A DNA stretch of 64,000 bases from Anas platyrhynchos (Eukaryota > Chordata > Aves > Anseriformes > Anatidae): NCBI RefSeq assembly GCF_047663525.1, contig NC_092590.1, positions 18,474,001 through 18,538,000 on the forward strand, written 5' to 3'. The first letter of the stretch is position 1. The number at the start of each line of letters is the position of its first letter. Positions 38,801-51,391 of the stretch are shown here, one piece after another. The position numbers and the translations under genes were made by a program. The notes below the pieces were generated by a model. The model did not search any database. It had not been told where the DNA came from and saw only the letters and a program-made list of their open reading frames with translations.

Positions 38801-41800
38801 CACCCAGTGTTGCAAGCTGTCATAACATGTACACTTCCACATTTTTAAACCACTTTTTTTTTTCCCCTTTCTATGCATACACATTTCAGGCAGTGAAATC
38901 AAGCAAATCCAGGGTTCGTACAGCCTAAGCTGGATGCTGTTGCAGCAGAACAGAGCTGAAGGCAAGCTCTTGCCATTACTTCTAGGCAGCCCTCGGGGAG
39001 GCAGAGGCTCAGTGGGGTACCTGGGGGCAGGGGACTGGCCCCGTGAGGCTGGCATTTCGTTCTGCCCTCAGAAACCCGTGTGCCCTGCAGCAGCTCATTG
39101 GTGCCAAATCCCCCAAGGTGTTCGGTGGCCATGGACAGTTTCCTGAGCGAGGCAGTCTCTGCGTCTCTCTGCCTCGGGTCCTCAGGATGAGCGAAGGGGA
39201 GGCGTTGTGCTACGACGCTGGAGTCTTCTGCAACCCCACCCGTGTAGGTGGCACTGGTGTTCCAGCTCTTCACCCCGTGGGATGCAGCCTTTCTCCGAAG
39301 TCAGCACAATTCCTAACGCAAGGAAGAGGCAAGCATCCAGAACACCATCCCGTAACCAGAAGTCATCATCTGTTTGCTATGCTTGCACACAAAATAAATT
39401 CCCTTGTCTGACTTACAGCACGGTCATTTAATACGCTTTCATCTCCTGGAAAACCCTCAAAATAAACAAAGCAAGCCAGAGTTGTGTTCGCTGGATACTA
39501 CTGGAGCTCTGTGTGCGCACTCAAAAACACAAACTCACTCCCAGAGCAGCCAACAGTTGCGGAAGTGACTCAACTTCGAAAGCCTTGTCCTCTGCAGGAC
39601 CAACAGCAGAGCTGGGCAAAGCAAGGAGAGGGACAGGGCAGAGGCAAGAAGAACAGAAAAGAATCCACTGGAGAGAAACTTGAAGGTGAAAAAAGCAGTA
39701 CATATTCAGCCACGTGTCCTTTCGACTCGTGGGGACAGGCACGCTGACATGAAGACAGCAGAGCAATTGAAATATGTGCATGGTATAAAAAATTGCAGCC
39801 TCCCAAGAGTCTTCTGCCCTCGTTTTTCTCCCCTCAAAGCCATGGCAACATTGGTAATTTTAAGATCACTGTAATAAAAAGAAATCCCATGTATTTTATG
39901 ATTAGAAATTTACCACGAGCTACTATCATCACTGAAATTTTCTTTGTTTACCTTTAACCAGGGCTACAAGCAGAGATTTCTGCAGTAGCAGCAAGAGACC
40001 CAAGGATCTCCACACATCCTCCTCTGTCAAACATTTGAAAACCTGCTGCAAGAAGGAATCGAGATCATCCAGAACATTTTGCTGCATGTTCCTGGCATCC
40101 ACTGCCTGCCTCGACACAAACACAACGCTGTCGTCACTCGCGGAGTTTGTTATAGGGCACACCAAAGTTGGATTTCAAAGAAAGCTGAAAAGTGGGCTGT
40201 TTTGTTGGGTTCTTTCAGTTAGATCCAGTTTCATTTACTATTTGAATGTGGGCATTTACAGTGTATGAACACATACACACACACACAACGTATCCTGGAA
40301 CTGTAGGGCAAAACCAAAGCCAGATTTATTTCTACATATTCTAATATCCTAATATTCACGTACTCCTTTAAAAGAACAAGCAACTTTGAAAGAGGCAAAC
40401 ATGAAGTATTCCCTCCTCCCCAGCTACTTCTTTTTTCCCCCCAAGGACCGCTCAGTATCTTTATCATTTCAGTCACTAATTGAGTTCTCTGCAAACTAAA
40501 TAGCGCTTTTTTTCTCCTACTAATGTTCCCCTCTTTTCCCAGGAAATCCTTATTTCTGTCAATTAGCATTAGCTCGCTTAAAAGGGAGGGCACAGCGTGA
40601 ATTCAACCAAAAGTCACAACTTCACCCAGTTATGCTTCAAAGTTGAGTTTCCACGAAGGTTCAACCCTCAGCTTTCTGAATGAACGTGCCTAATAAATCA
40701 TTCAGCAGACAGAAGAGCTACACTTCTTTTGTAAACCCAACCCTTTCCCATACATAAAACCCAGCACTAAAAAGCCATCCGAACACTTATTTCTACTGTA
40801 CATGAATGTACAGGGCGCGTTTTCCTTTGAAGAAAGAGGACTCAGTAAAGCTGTAAATGGCAGATTACTGCAAGAGGCTGAAAGGCTGCTAAAAGGATGC
40901 CGTATGTACATAGCCTGCAGCAAGGACTGCTGCATGGGAAATAAAGCCACAGAGGGTGCAGTCCTGCCCAGTGGCAAGCAAATTCAGAATCGAGAGCCAG
41001 GTGCCTGCGACAGATTATAATACATCTTATAATACATTGTGTTAACAAATCCTAACGCCACCCTGCTCCAGAGCACTGACACCTGCAGGAGGACTCCACC
41101 CGGAGAAGTCTGCCACCTGAACCATCTCAGAGCACTTCTCTCTGTATGGTGGGCATGGTGAAGGCAAAGACCAGAGAGCAAAGGCAGGCAGAACGTTTGC
41201 TGGTTTTAGAGAAGCTCTTAGAACCCGTCACTCAGCTGTTTCCAAGAAAATGTTATGCTCCAAAGAAAATCAATTAGACAGAGGGAAGATGCTTGGTAAC
41301 AGCTGTGGGAGTGAGAACGATCCTGCACATGTTACGCAGACGCGTGGAAACATAAAAAGCAGAATGAGGAACTTGAACGTCATGCGGAGCACGAGGGAAC
41401 AGAACAAATTTTTTTTATTATTTTTTTTGTCTTGAGGGAAGCAGCAATGCTGAAGTCCTGCCCTGGCAGTCAAAGTGAATACCAACAGCAGAGAGAAACA
41501 GATCAACCACAGAATGTGAGCGCCCATGAATGATCAGAAATGTAAACTACAAGGTACCGTTACAGAAGACACAACCGAGGAAATTCCTAAGGAATGATAA
41601 ATCTATGAGTAAGTTATTTCGTTTTGTAACTCAACTGATGGTGTTTAAGGAAAAGCTACTGGAACACTGCAACACTAATAAAGAAAGACGGTTTACTAAA
41701 CCATTTAAGTAGGTGTGAAGGAGTTCAAGATCTTTCAACATGTGACTGAAAACATCATGAAGTGGTCTGGAGAGCTCCAGCTTGCTTCAGGCAGCCTCAC

Positions 41801-44800
41801 TGTCCAGCAGCAGCATCCAGACTGTGGAGCAGGAGACAAGGAAAGGAGGTTGAGGAGGCAATTAATGAAGCTTGTGATTAACAGCATTTCCCCATCTGTG
41901 ATTTCTTTACTGCAGCACTCTGGCAATTTCACAGAACAAGGACCAAAGTGCCCCATAGCAAAGGAATAAGCTTCTTTGCACAGCAAACTATTCTGCTACA
42001 GAGATTTCCTTATATTCAGCTCAATTCTCTGCATGTGTTTATGTTACCAATGCCCTCTGCATCCCATCCTAAACTGCATCTGCTGCCAACAATCACACCC
42101 TTTAAATACATCTAAGAAGGTAGCAAGCACAGCTTTTCAGAAGGCAATCTACACGCTGTTGGGGATGATGAATTACAGCAATAAAAGTTGGCTCTAATAT
42201 CAAATTAGATCCTGACTTATACACCAAATATAGTGCTTGAAGAGCACGCCTCAGAACATGGATGGTTTCCCAAAATGCTGATCAGTGCTTTTGAAAACCA
42301 ATGCTTTATGAATGACTAAAGCAAATCTAGTCATACAACCTACGAAAGCACAGCAGGGCATCCAAGAAAAAAAATGACTAACAACTGTTTAGTTTAAAAG
42401 GAAAGTCTCCAGTCCTTTTAAACCCCGTAAAAAGAATAATCTGGTAACATGTTTAGGAAAAAGGCAGCAAGAAAAAAGGAGAAACTTAACTGAATTTTAA
42501 TGGAAGAAGAATCACTTCAGCACTTCTCAAAAGGCTGGGGTTTATTTTAACCCCCAAGCTGAATAGGCTGATGATACAACTACAGTGAATAAAAAATAGC
42601 TGTCAATTTCCTAGCAGAAACCTCAGAGCATATACTTAAGGCTACATTTCCACCTTGATTAATAGGTAAAATGGGGTCTGTATTCAGGAAGTACCAGAAC
42701 AAGAGAGACAAGAAATAAGAGAGAACAACAGGAAGAAACGGACAGGAGGCAGTAATGAATAATCTACCAGCTTTCCAAAAATACACTGCATTATCTCATC
42801 ACCAAGTATTTCTTACACATCCCCCGTACTTAATACAATCTTGTATGTGGTGTGTGCAACCACCTTCAGCAGAAGCTGCCTGTGCCTTGCAAAGTACCAT
42901 AACAAGAAAATCCACCTGTCCACAACGTCTGAGGTGGAACAGTTGCTCCTACCTCCACAGGAGAACACGTCTCTTGGCATTAGTTCAGGTTGTGCACCTG
43001 ACAGTTGAGTCCACAGGCAGTTTAAGCGTTCTCCTGTGAACCTGTATACAGAGTTTCCTCTTGTCCCCTCACACTGCAACAAGAAATTTTAAGAGCTGTC
43101 AACCACAACAATTAGTAACAGCACTTGAATTTAAAGGAAAAAAGAGAGAAAGAGAAAGAAACCAACTTTTATACAAAAGTAACTTCAAGATTTTTTTTTT
43201 TTGGTGAAAGTTAGATTGTACATTACACTTCAGCATTAGGAAAAAAAAGTTCTGTTGTATGACGGGTAAGAGACACTGTAATGCCATTTTGATCCCTGGA
43301 TCTAGAGCACTCAGCAAGTCCCTAAACAATTGCTCCATTCAAGTGAAACCAGGACTGTACCACTGGAGTTGGTAAAAATGCAATAAAAATATCAGCTACC
43401 ACATAGTGGGTCACTTCATTAAGGTCAAAATGGGAAGCCCACTTGATCATTATCTGGATGCAAACTGTTTTTCTATCAGAAGTCAGGTGTCTCACTTTTT
43501 AGCAAAAGAGGAATTTACCAAAGCTTAATTAAAATCATTTATTCTCTCTGCCATGAAGAAAGGAATTCGACTTGCGATGCAGACAGCAAATTCAGGCGTT
43601 CCCAGTTCTAGTCTGCAACACGTTCTTCTTCACTGAAGAAAGGAAAAAGATTTTGTACGTCAGCAGTGCTCATATCCCTAGGACACAAGTAATTAACTCT
43701 GAAGGTAAGCTACCAAATGAAAAGATAATATGCAATGATAGGCAAGCAAAACAAGAAGGTGGGAAGGGAGCAAGCTTCAAATAAAATTAAACTGAAATAT
43801 GGCAAGGATCACAGGAGGTATGTAAGAATAACAAAAGGAATGGATTCCTGCCGAGGAACAGCTGTGAGCTGGAGGAGGGAGGGAGAAAGTCCCCTTAAAT
43901 CTGCAAGTTACAGCCGTGCAACAGAAGTCAGTGATTTGAAGGGCCTAAGAGGACCAAAAAGGTGCACCTTATCCGAAGAAAAAATTAAAAAAAATCCAGT
44001 GAAGACTGAATGAATTCACTTCCAAGTCATCAGCAATTCACCGCTTTTCAATGTTTCAAAAATATATTTGCAAGGATAAACTGCTTTCACCTTCGTGAAT
44101 TCACTGTGGGGAGCTGCCTATTTATTAACACAAAATTACCATCTTGTACGCATGAATGTGGTGTCTGCTGACTCAGCCTATTTATTAGAAATGAGAAGCC
44201 AAGACCTGAATATGAAAGAACACTTCTGAGACGCACAAAGCATTTTGCTACAGTGCACAAAGCTGCGTAACTTCGTGGTTATTTCTTTACCACCTGCTTC
44301 AAACTGATCCAACAAGGCTGCGCACACATGGATTCAGATAAACTAGTCACAATGCACGACAGCTCTGTAGGGAATTCTGTAGCGCCCTGCTCAATTTTAA
44401 CATTCGGTGTGCTTAATCCCAGAAGAAGAAAACAAAACAGATCTCTTCCTCTGAAAGAGTTCCCCCCGCATGCTCCAAGAACAGCAAATTTCTTGTCCAT
44501 AGTTGGCCCACGGAGACACTTCTAAAAAGGACTTTTCCAGTTTTTCCTCCCACTTTCGTCATCATTCACCTGTGTCAACCTTCCCAAAGCACAGCAGCTC
44601 GCATGGCTGCAAATACGTCCTCTGCAACTTCTCTTTGGTGATTCTGGCATGTGTGCAGCCGGTGAAGTTACAAGAATGACAGCCAGCACTGCACCAGTGC
44701 CACAGAAGTGCCATGGAAGTGGAAGGGAAGGAAATGCCACGGTTAAAAAAGCAACACACACAGATATGACAAAGCACTGGACCCTTACAATCCCACCTCA

Positions 44801-47458
44801 TTACATTTAAAGACTAGAGGAATAAAAAAAAAATCTGTGAAAAGTAATTAAATTTTATTTGGCTATGGCCAAAACCAGATTCTACAGCATTTCAATACAG
44901 ACAGCCCACAACATCCCTCTCTGCACATTTGAAAAAGACAAAAACCAAACAGCAAGTTCACTGTGCCTTGATTTTAATACGAAATGCCTTAGTTTACAAA
45001 TGCTAGAAGCACTTCAAAGCATATTCTGTGGTTTAAGTTGATTTGTGGGTCAAAGGCTTATTGATAGCTTTGGCAGCAGAATCTCTGTTACTGCTCGCTA
45101 CATAAGACTTAAGGTGGCATAATTAAATGCAGCAATTTACTTCTCTAAGCCAAACAAGCAGCTTCACTCTGCCAGCCTTGGGCATGATGTTATCACACTT
45201 GTGACTCTCAAACCAAATGCTTCTGTATTTCATCCTTTTTCAATCAAAAAAGACGTATCTTGCAGGACACATACACCCTAAGTTTTAAGTGGGACCCCTG
45301 GGCTGTCCTTACCACAGTTCCCCGTTGCCATGATGAGATCCTAAATTCAGATTAAAAGCCAAGCTACGTCACACCTGCTCAAATCCTCCCCTAAAAGCGA
45401 TCCTTGTTCCACCACCCTTCTCATCTGACAAATGTAAACAGCTAATTGCATAGCTCCACTTACATTGCAAACACAAAGAGAGAAGAACAAACAAGGGAAA
45501 GCAATTGTGGCATAAAAACAAACAATTAGGAAGCAATTAAGACCGGACATCCACTGCCATGCAGTACACACAACTTTCACACAGAACAAAGCCACTCTTG
45601 GCGTGTTTGTTTCTTCACTTTAAACTGAAGCTTCCATGTGGAGAGAGAAGCACCCGAGAACATCTGCAAGTGTCAATCCTTCACTTCACCAACGAGGTGC
45701 ACCCCAAAACAGCCTATTAGTGGAAAGACTTCTTTTCAAGCCCAATTCCAAGCACCTTGCAGGCTGAGTGGGGTCTGCCCAGCTCTGTTACTCAGAGGCA
45801 GACTCATTCTTTCCGACACGAAGCCAGTGCCTGCGTAAACCGAGCTCTGCAGTCCCCTACTGCCGCCCTTACCGATAAGGCAGCAGCACTCCAGCACTGC
45901 TGGCTCCAATTCTTCGTTTGCGTTTCATGGTATGCAAATTTGGTCAGCTGCTTTTAAAAAGAAAAGAATCCTCCTCCCTGGCTTTTGCCATGTCCACACA
46001 CTCCTGCTGCTTCCACTACTCCAGCACCATCCCCTAGTCTCGCTACACCATCACCCCCAGTAGCTAAATTAGCAGAAAACTAATCCTGCCAAAAAGGAAT
46101 TCGTAGTTTTCTGCTGTTTAGCTTCCTCAACCAGCTCGTAAGAAAGATGACAAGTGCATCAGCACACTGCACGCTAATAAACTGTTTTATGGTCTTTGGC
46201 AAAGACAAGCGAGGAGGGGAGCGCACTTTAAGTAGTGTTTTTCAGCAGTCTGAGAATTGGAAAATGACTTGTACTACAGGTAGTGCAAGGGGAACACGGA
46301 CACTTCCGTGTGAGCTGTAATGCTGTATTCATCACCATGGTTTCTGGAAGCTTGCTGTTCTTTGGTTCTCCCTTCCTTAAAAGCGATGAGCTGCCAGCCA
46401 AGGGGCAAATCTCTTGACAGCAAGCCTTTCAAAACAGGAATTAAACACAGAGTTAACACTGCAATTGGAACGATGTGCTTGAACAACATGACACACCAGC
46501 TTCAGATGAGAGTGTGTATTTTGACAGCCGACCATTCAGTGAAAAATATAAGCAGCTAAAAAAAAGAGGGGAAAAAAAGAAAAGTAGAAAAACTACTTCC
46601 TGTGTAGTTCAGGGTCACAGCTGAATCCATATGAACTCTACCTCTAAAGAATCCTTCTGGGTTCCTCAAAACTCAAAATTACAGTTATTAAGGCCTAACA
46701 AAAATAAATAAATCTTTAAAAACTTGGCAATACGTTTTGCAATCCCCTCTCTGATTTACTCATAGGCAAGCTGAAACCTTTAATTCCCAGTAATCTTCAA
46801 AAAAAAAAAATAAAAGAATTGAATGCATCAATTTTGTGGTAAGGCAACATATTCATGTGTCCAAAGCCTTTACCCTGATCTCTTCTCTAGGAACCCAGCC
46901 GGCACAGCAGTATTACACTAGTCAAAGCAAAGAACAGGTCACGCTCTCTCCTGTAAAACCTGTATTTTAAAATAAGGAGAACAAAATCATCTGATGTTGG
47001 ACAGGCATGCGTGCCGTTTCTAACAGTCTGTGAATGCCTACACATTGATTTTCAGTGAGTGAATTCCCCGTTCAGAGTGCCTAACAGTCTGCTGTGGGAG
47101 TCCTTGCTCGAGAGGAGAGAAACACATCTCCAGCTTTTAATTACAGAAGGAGCACTCACGAAGCACTCAGCTGCTCTGTTGGACCAGAGTAAGCTGAGGA
47201 ACTCTGCCCACTTTAAACAGCTTTTCCAACAGGTTAAGTAGCAGCAACTGAGCATCGAGGAAAGCTAAAGGAGAAAGAAATAGCCATGATGTTCAAGAGC
47301 AGGAGCAGGCAGGGAAATCGGGAGGGCCATAACGCTCTTAAATCCGGAAACAAAACCACCAGCTCTGATTTTGATGCTGTTCCACAAGAGACGTAAGGGA
47401 AAGAGGAATGTCCCACTGCACCTTCCCCACATATTCAGACACACAGAAAGTCTGACTT

Positions 47459-47490
<32 letters not shown>

Positions 47491-50337
47491 AACCAAAAAG
47501 CACACCACAACAACCCCCACACAGAACAAACTGCTAAAGGCTCTACCATACCGTGTTAGGTAGCAAAGAGCACATCTTTCCCCTCTTTGGTTTACAAGTT
47601 CAGTTTGATTCATAAACCAATTCCCCCCTCAAACAAGGGCTACTCATCCCCACCATTACGTGGCGTTTCCATCAGCTCTTACTCTGCCAAGGTCTCACCA
47701 CTTATGAGTGCTTAGACAAATCCAGTATTAAGAAACTCCTGGAACACCATACATCGGAATTTTCTGAGAGGGATTTACAGACTATGCAGACAGCTTTTAT
47801 TAAAAAATCAATAAAAAAATAGGGTTTCATAACACCAATAATAAAAAAACTTTCCTTTTAAAAATAAATTACTTTTATCTAGCTGCTTTTTTACATAAGT
47901 TTTGCCAGCGTAGGATAACACCAGCGTGTTACCATATGGCACGCCTACCAGAACTATCTTTTTTTTTTCGTGGAGATGTAAGCTACAGTACCTGCAACTA
48001 AGCTGTAAGTTCTTTTAGAGAGAACTTGTCAAGTTGATTTTTTTGGAACTAAAGATATTTTCTAGTTCAATTCCCATTTCAAAATTATTTTATTTATTTT
48101 TTAATGGATCACCTATTAACCATTGCAGAAGTCCATAAGAAGTGTTTTCAGAAAGGAAGAAACTGATCGGAAAGAGAAGATGGTGACACTGAGAATAACA
48201 ATTGCTGTCCAAACCAAGTTGTATTAATTCAGTGACTTGTCTCAAAAGACACCCTTTTTATAATGTTATCCATAGCGAGAGAAGACAATGGTTTCCCTTG
48301 ATTTTTCTCCCCATGTAGCTTTATATGTCACTGGCCCTAGCAACAGAGAAGAATAGCAACGGATTCGTCAGTGGACAAGGACCGTGCAACCGGCTTGCGA
48401 GGGGGGCCCCAAGCACCCTGTGTTATCCAAGCACAATCACCCTGCTATTTGACAGCAAACAAAGTCTGCGAGCAGAACGTGGCTTTTGATACCGTACTCG
48501 AGTGTCAAGCTGACAAACTGCAGCCAAGTGGCTGATGATAAACCTGTGTGACAGGTTCATCGTCATTCAGAAAGTGTTTCTAAACACTGACAGCCCTGAG
48601 CTGCTGCACTTCTACTGCGCGTTCAAAATCGCGAGCCTGTTCACAAAAAGAGAACAGGACCACACAGACAAAACACAACTTTGTTACCTCCAGACCAAGG
48701 AAACTTGCGGTGAAAAAGGGAGAAAAAAATGCTCTGAAAATATGTTTTAGAAGTACTATGAAAATGTGAGGGTTTTGCAACACAAAATAAAAGTTTGAAC
48801 TACTACATCAGTAAAAGTGTAAAGATGTCTGACCGCTATCACCAAATAGCTCTATCAAGATAACATGAAGTTGGAAAAAAGGTGATGCTGACTTTCTGGA
48901 CACTAAAAAAAATAATCAGTACTTGCAAGTAACACACACAGCCTTCCTGGTCTTCCCGAGGCCTGCTGGGCATCTCAGGAAATTGTTTTGTAAAAATCCA
49001 TTTCTAAACTGCAGATGAGCAAATGAGGTGTCGTTGACCATGCTCTGCCAACAACAGCTGTGACAGCTTTGCCAGCATTTCTCGCTTTGCCATGCAACAA
49101 CTTCAGTTTCCATTTCTATTTTTCAACCAGCGGGACTACTGGAAACAATGGAGGCGGGGGGGAGTGGGGGGAAGGTTTGCTTTCCTAGGTTTCAGAAGGG
49201 TCTGGAAAAAGCAACAAAAATCTCATTATTGCCTGTGACGGAGGGTGGAGGGTTTCATGCTTTTCCGTTACCAGTTAGCCAAATGCCACGGAGCGTGAGG
49301 CTGCCTAATTTGCAAACCAGACTCCCAGGACACCGTCGGCTGAGAAACCCTGTCCCCCTTCCCCATTGCAGCAGCTGAGAATGATGACGGAGGGGGACAG
49401 CTGGGCTTCTCATTAGGAGCAGCGCTCCTGGAGCCGCGGACGGTCAATTTGTGCCCACCTCTGACTCGCAGCCCCAACCCTGCAGCTGAGAGGAGTCTTT
49501 CAAATCCCTCGTGGGGCACGGCAGCGTGAGTGCAATTACAGGCAAGCTGCTGTGGTGCAGCAGGGTTACAAGAGAAAGGCCAGGCAGAGGTTCAGAGGAT
49601 GGTAGCTGGCGGTGGTGTTACCCGTCCTCACGCAGAGCCCGGTCGCTGGTGAAGCGTCTCCTCGGGAAGCAGGCTGCTGCTACAGCTGGTGGTGATCAAT
49701 ATGAGCCTGTACCAAGTGTCAGAGGTTTTGGCAGCAGTCCCGCTCGCTGCTCGCACGGCACTCGGCGGGGCAAGGGCCTTGGGCGAGCTTCGCCCCGCCA
49801 GGGCTCCTTTTTCGGCCGCTTGCGTTTTCCCTGCCTTCCCTAGAGCGCATCTCCTCTTTAATTAATAGGTCACTCAACCGGTTCGCGGTAATTGTCACAA
49901 GTACCTCGTCTTTTGTCCCCACGGGGAGGGACCGAAGTTCAGCCGGTTGTTGTCTACGAAGCGAAACTGCGAGATGCCGGCTCCTGCGCCCCTCGCCCCT
50001 CGAGGAGCTTTTTAAGGCCGCGGCCAACGACCCCCCCACCACCACCCCCATTAGCGCCATCCACCCTGCCGGGCAGCCTGAGCCCGGAATTAACTTTGAA
50101 CCGCTCTGCGGAGTACAAATAACGAGGGGAAGGTTAAAATTAAAGAGCGGAAGATTGGTGTTTTCCCCACGAAGCCTGCCCTCCGCCTTCCTGCTGCTGC
50201 CTTGGGGCCCGCGGCCGCCGTGAGGGGGGCACAAAGGCAGCGGGCGGCAGGGGACGAAGGGAGGCGCGGAGAGGGGCCCCTCGCCTCGCCCCCAAATCCC
50301 CCTCCCCGGCCGCGGTTACTCACAACAAGAAGCTCAT
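17734..50337 (-). CDS. MOB1B: MOB kinase activator 1B, complete, 6 coding exons, 216 aa
   Basis: MOB1 binds and activates LATS1/2 and NDR kinases in the Hippo pathway and is itself phosphorylated by MST1/2 (cytosol/nucleus). Joining complement(50324..50337, 30864..31030, 26806..26899, 20686..20819, 18404..18567, 17734..17811) gives 651 nt, 216 codons plus TAA, with consistent phases and GT-AG introns. The zinc ligands C79, C84, H161 and H166 are present, as are the MST targets T12 and T35. It is MOB1B rather than MOB1A by GSRSSK near the N-terminus, [26 protein letters not shown] and the C-terminal TSKDR. As far as I can compare from memory it is identical to the human protein. Intron 1 is 19.3 kb. 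The gene is in tandem with DCK and divergent from GRSF1. Confidence 0.98.
17812..18403 (-). other. MOB1B: MOB1B intron 5
   Basis: 592 bp GT-AG intron with a short G-rich patch near the exon 6 acceptor. Nothing else recognised. Confidence 0.85.
18404..18567 (-). CDS. MOB1B: MOB1B coding exon 5
   Basis: Encodes residues 138-191, from [12 protein letters not shown] through YAHIYHQHF, which supplies His161 and His166, to KHFIFFVQ. The acceptor is tttgtag and the donor cag|gtaagt. FDPVIQL marks the B paralogue. Confidence 0.97.
18568..20685 (-). other. MOB1B: MOB1B intron 4
   Basis: 2.1 kb of AT-rich intron with scattered short A- and T-runs. No repeat family, RNA gene or conserved coding block recognised. 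Confidence 0.8.
20686..20819 (-). CDS. MOB1B: MOB1B coding exon 4
   Basis: Encodes residues 93-136, from [10 protein letters not shown] through [19 protein letters not shown] to FPSKI. The acceptor is ccccag and the donor atag|gtaatg. The open frame on both sides extends into intron and should not be counted. Confidence 0.97.
21262..21345 (+). repeat. Degenerate MIR-like SINE fragment, sense
   Basis: Ordered MIR landmarks appear: agctctgctaccaacttact, then ggatagctg, then tagcttagtttttctatctg and taagtaaggtga. These correspond to the MIR core (ctctgccacttactagctg, cctcagtttcctcatctgtaa, aatgggg). Strongly diverged. Confidence 0.5.
23110..23129. repeat. A20 homopolymer in MOB1B intron 3
   Basis: Uninterrupted adenine run followed by further A-rich sequence. 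No processed gene copy recognised upstream. Confidence 0.8.
26806..26899 (-). CDS. MOB1B: MOB1B coding exon 3
   Basis: Encodes residues 62-91 with Cys79 and Cys84 of the zinc site in FCTEESC. The acceptor is tttacag and the donor aa|gtaaga. The DFCTEES version is specific to MOB1B as against MOB1A. Confidence 0.97.
26900..30863 (-). other. MOB1B: MOB1B intron 2
   Basis: 4.0 kb intron between exons 2 and 3. No recognised repeat family, RNA gene or coding sequence. Confidence 0.8.
30864..31030 (-). CDS. MOB1B: MOB1B coding exon 2
   Basis: Encodes residues 6-60, from [12 protein letters not shown] (Thr12) through the ATLG motif (Thr35) to NEWVAVN. The acceptor is tttcacag and the donor aaca|gtaagt. 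Phase 2 in, phase 1 out. Confidence 0.97.
32116..32134. repeat. A19 homopolymer in MOB1B intron 1
   Basis: Simple adenine run. No parent element recognised. Confidence 0.8.
36195..36335 (-). repeat. MIR-like SINE fragment, antisense
   Basis: The clearest of the three MIR relics. The plus strand reads aatcctcacaaagtatctt, then gaagtaggcatcattagcat, then agggaaactgaggcagag, then ccaaggagtgaa. This follows the antisense MIR order (aatcctcacaacaaccctat, gaggtaggtactattatta, gaggaaactgaggcacagag, cccaaggtcaca). Confidence 0.65.
47460..47489. repeat. A30 homopolymer in MOB1B intron 1
   Basis: The longest uninterrupted homopolymer in the window. The upstream sequence shows no recognisable gene or LINE, so it is treated as simple sequence. 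Length is prone to sequencing error. Confidence 0.85.
50324..50337 (-). CDS. MOB1B: MOB1B coding exon 1 (14 nt)
   Basis: Only MSFL and two bases of Phe5 are coded before the donor tt|gtgagt. The start context gccATGa has a purine at -3. Phe5 is completed by the first base of exon 2, 19.3 kb away. The MSFLF start is the family hallmark, which supports this short exon. Confidence 0.93.
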
Positions 50338-50365
50338 GGCGATGGCGGCGGAGCGGGACCGGCGG

Positions 50366-50385
50366 CTGGGCTGGGCTGGGCTGGG
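50366..50385. repeat. (CTGGG)4 tandem repeat in MOB1B 5' region
   Basis: Four perfect CTGGG units on the plus strand, CCCAG in the MOB1B sense, about 30-50 nt upstream of the ATG. Probably in the 5' UTR. Confidence 0.85.
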
Positions 50386-51370
50386 CTCGGCGCGGCTCCC
50401 AATGGCAGCGGCGGCGGCGGCGCAGGGCGGGCGGCTGCGGGGAGAGCGCCGCGGGGCGGGGACATGGCGACACCGCCTCCCCTCACGGCTGCTGCTGGCC
50501 CCTCTCGGTTGTTCGGGGGTCCCCCAACCCAAGGGAACGACCCCGTCTCCAGTGCCCCTCACACCTCTCCCCTCACACACAACGGCCCCCGCCGGGCTCT
50601 GTCCCCCCCCTGCAGCCCCCGGGGACCCAGATGGCACCGGGCACGGACAGACAGCATAAATGTTGTGACAGCCTTGGCAGGAGAAATCCTTTCTGCTCTG
50701 TGCCCTGCCTCGTGTACCCTGTCCTGTGCCAGAAATCGAGCATTCCCTGGCAAATCTGTGTGGCCTGTCACACCTGTGTGAAGTGGAAATGTTGACATTT
50801 CTGTCAGTGAACCCTCAGCAGGGCAGCCCCCTGGTTTTTGTGGAGATACATGTGTGGTGGTAGCTTCTGGGCAGTATATAAGAGCCCCACAGTTACTTAC
50901 CAATGCTGTGGAAGATCTGTGAAAACTGCTGAAGCACTATGGCCTGCCCGAACCCCTTTTCTACTTCAAATTGTTTCCCCAACATCCTGTGGAGCGAGCC
51001 TGTGGGATGCAGGAACAGAGCGGTTTGCTTTACATTAGCATGTCGTGTCACATTACAGCAGAATTACTTATCCAGATTGCCCTAAAAGGTCAGTAAGTGA
51101 CATTACCCTCATTATCCTCACCTTGCCACAAAAGGGTGCAGCTACCTAAACCCACAAGTAGCCACCAAGGTCATAAAAGGAATGGGGAGATCATAACTTC
51201 TGCCCTCTTCACTAGAAGTCGTGACTAAACAAACATATCAAAATGGCTTCCAATATTTCAGAGGTATCACTATTTGATTTTCAAACAATCTTTAACTAAG
51301 CTGACTGGGGCCAGCTAAGGAATGACACACCTCAAAACTGAAGATATGGGCAGCTGCAAACTCCTGAGGT

Positions 51371-51391
51371 AAAAAAAAAAAAAAAAAAAAA
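51371..51391. repeat. A21 homopolymer, intergenic
   Basis: Adenine run with no recognisable retroelement upstream. Confidence 0.8.

Larger units (their letters stand above)
31031..50323 (-). other. MOB1B: MOB1B intron 1 (19.3 kb)
   Basis: Spans from the 14-nt coding exon to exon 2. It contains a MIR-like fragment near 36.2 kb, A-runs at 32116-32134 and 47460-47489, and a GC-rising region beyond 49.1 kb that merges with the promoter island. Open frames (the largest 127 aa outside the island) show no family motif. Enhancers are likely in so long a first intron but cannot be seen. Confidence 0.8.
49900..50640 (-). promoter_or_regulatory. MOB1B: MOB1B CpG-island promoter and 5' UTR
   Basis: CpG-dense sequence surrounds exon 1. 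Upstream of the ATG are a (CTGGG)4 array (50366-50385), a CCAAT box (50399-50403), a GCG-repeat tract (50405-50422) and GC boxes. A YY1-like gatggcggc (50341-50349) lies just upstream of the ATG. There is no TATA box at a suitable place. The exact start site is unknown. Confidence 0.78.

Noticed and set aside
47265-47549. A30 run as the tail of a processed pseudogene
   Set aside because: Upstream sequence matches no gene or SINE I recognise and no target-site duplication was seen.
49719-50795. Open frames of 100-200 aa around the MOB1B island, both strands
   Set aside because: GC-rich low-complexity shadows; only the short MSFLF start is supported by splicing and homology.
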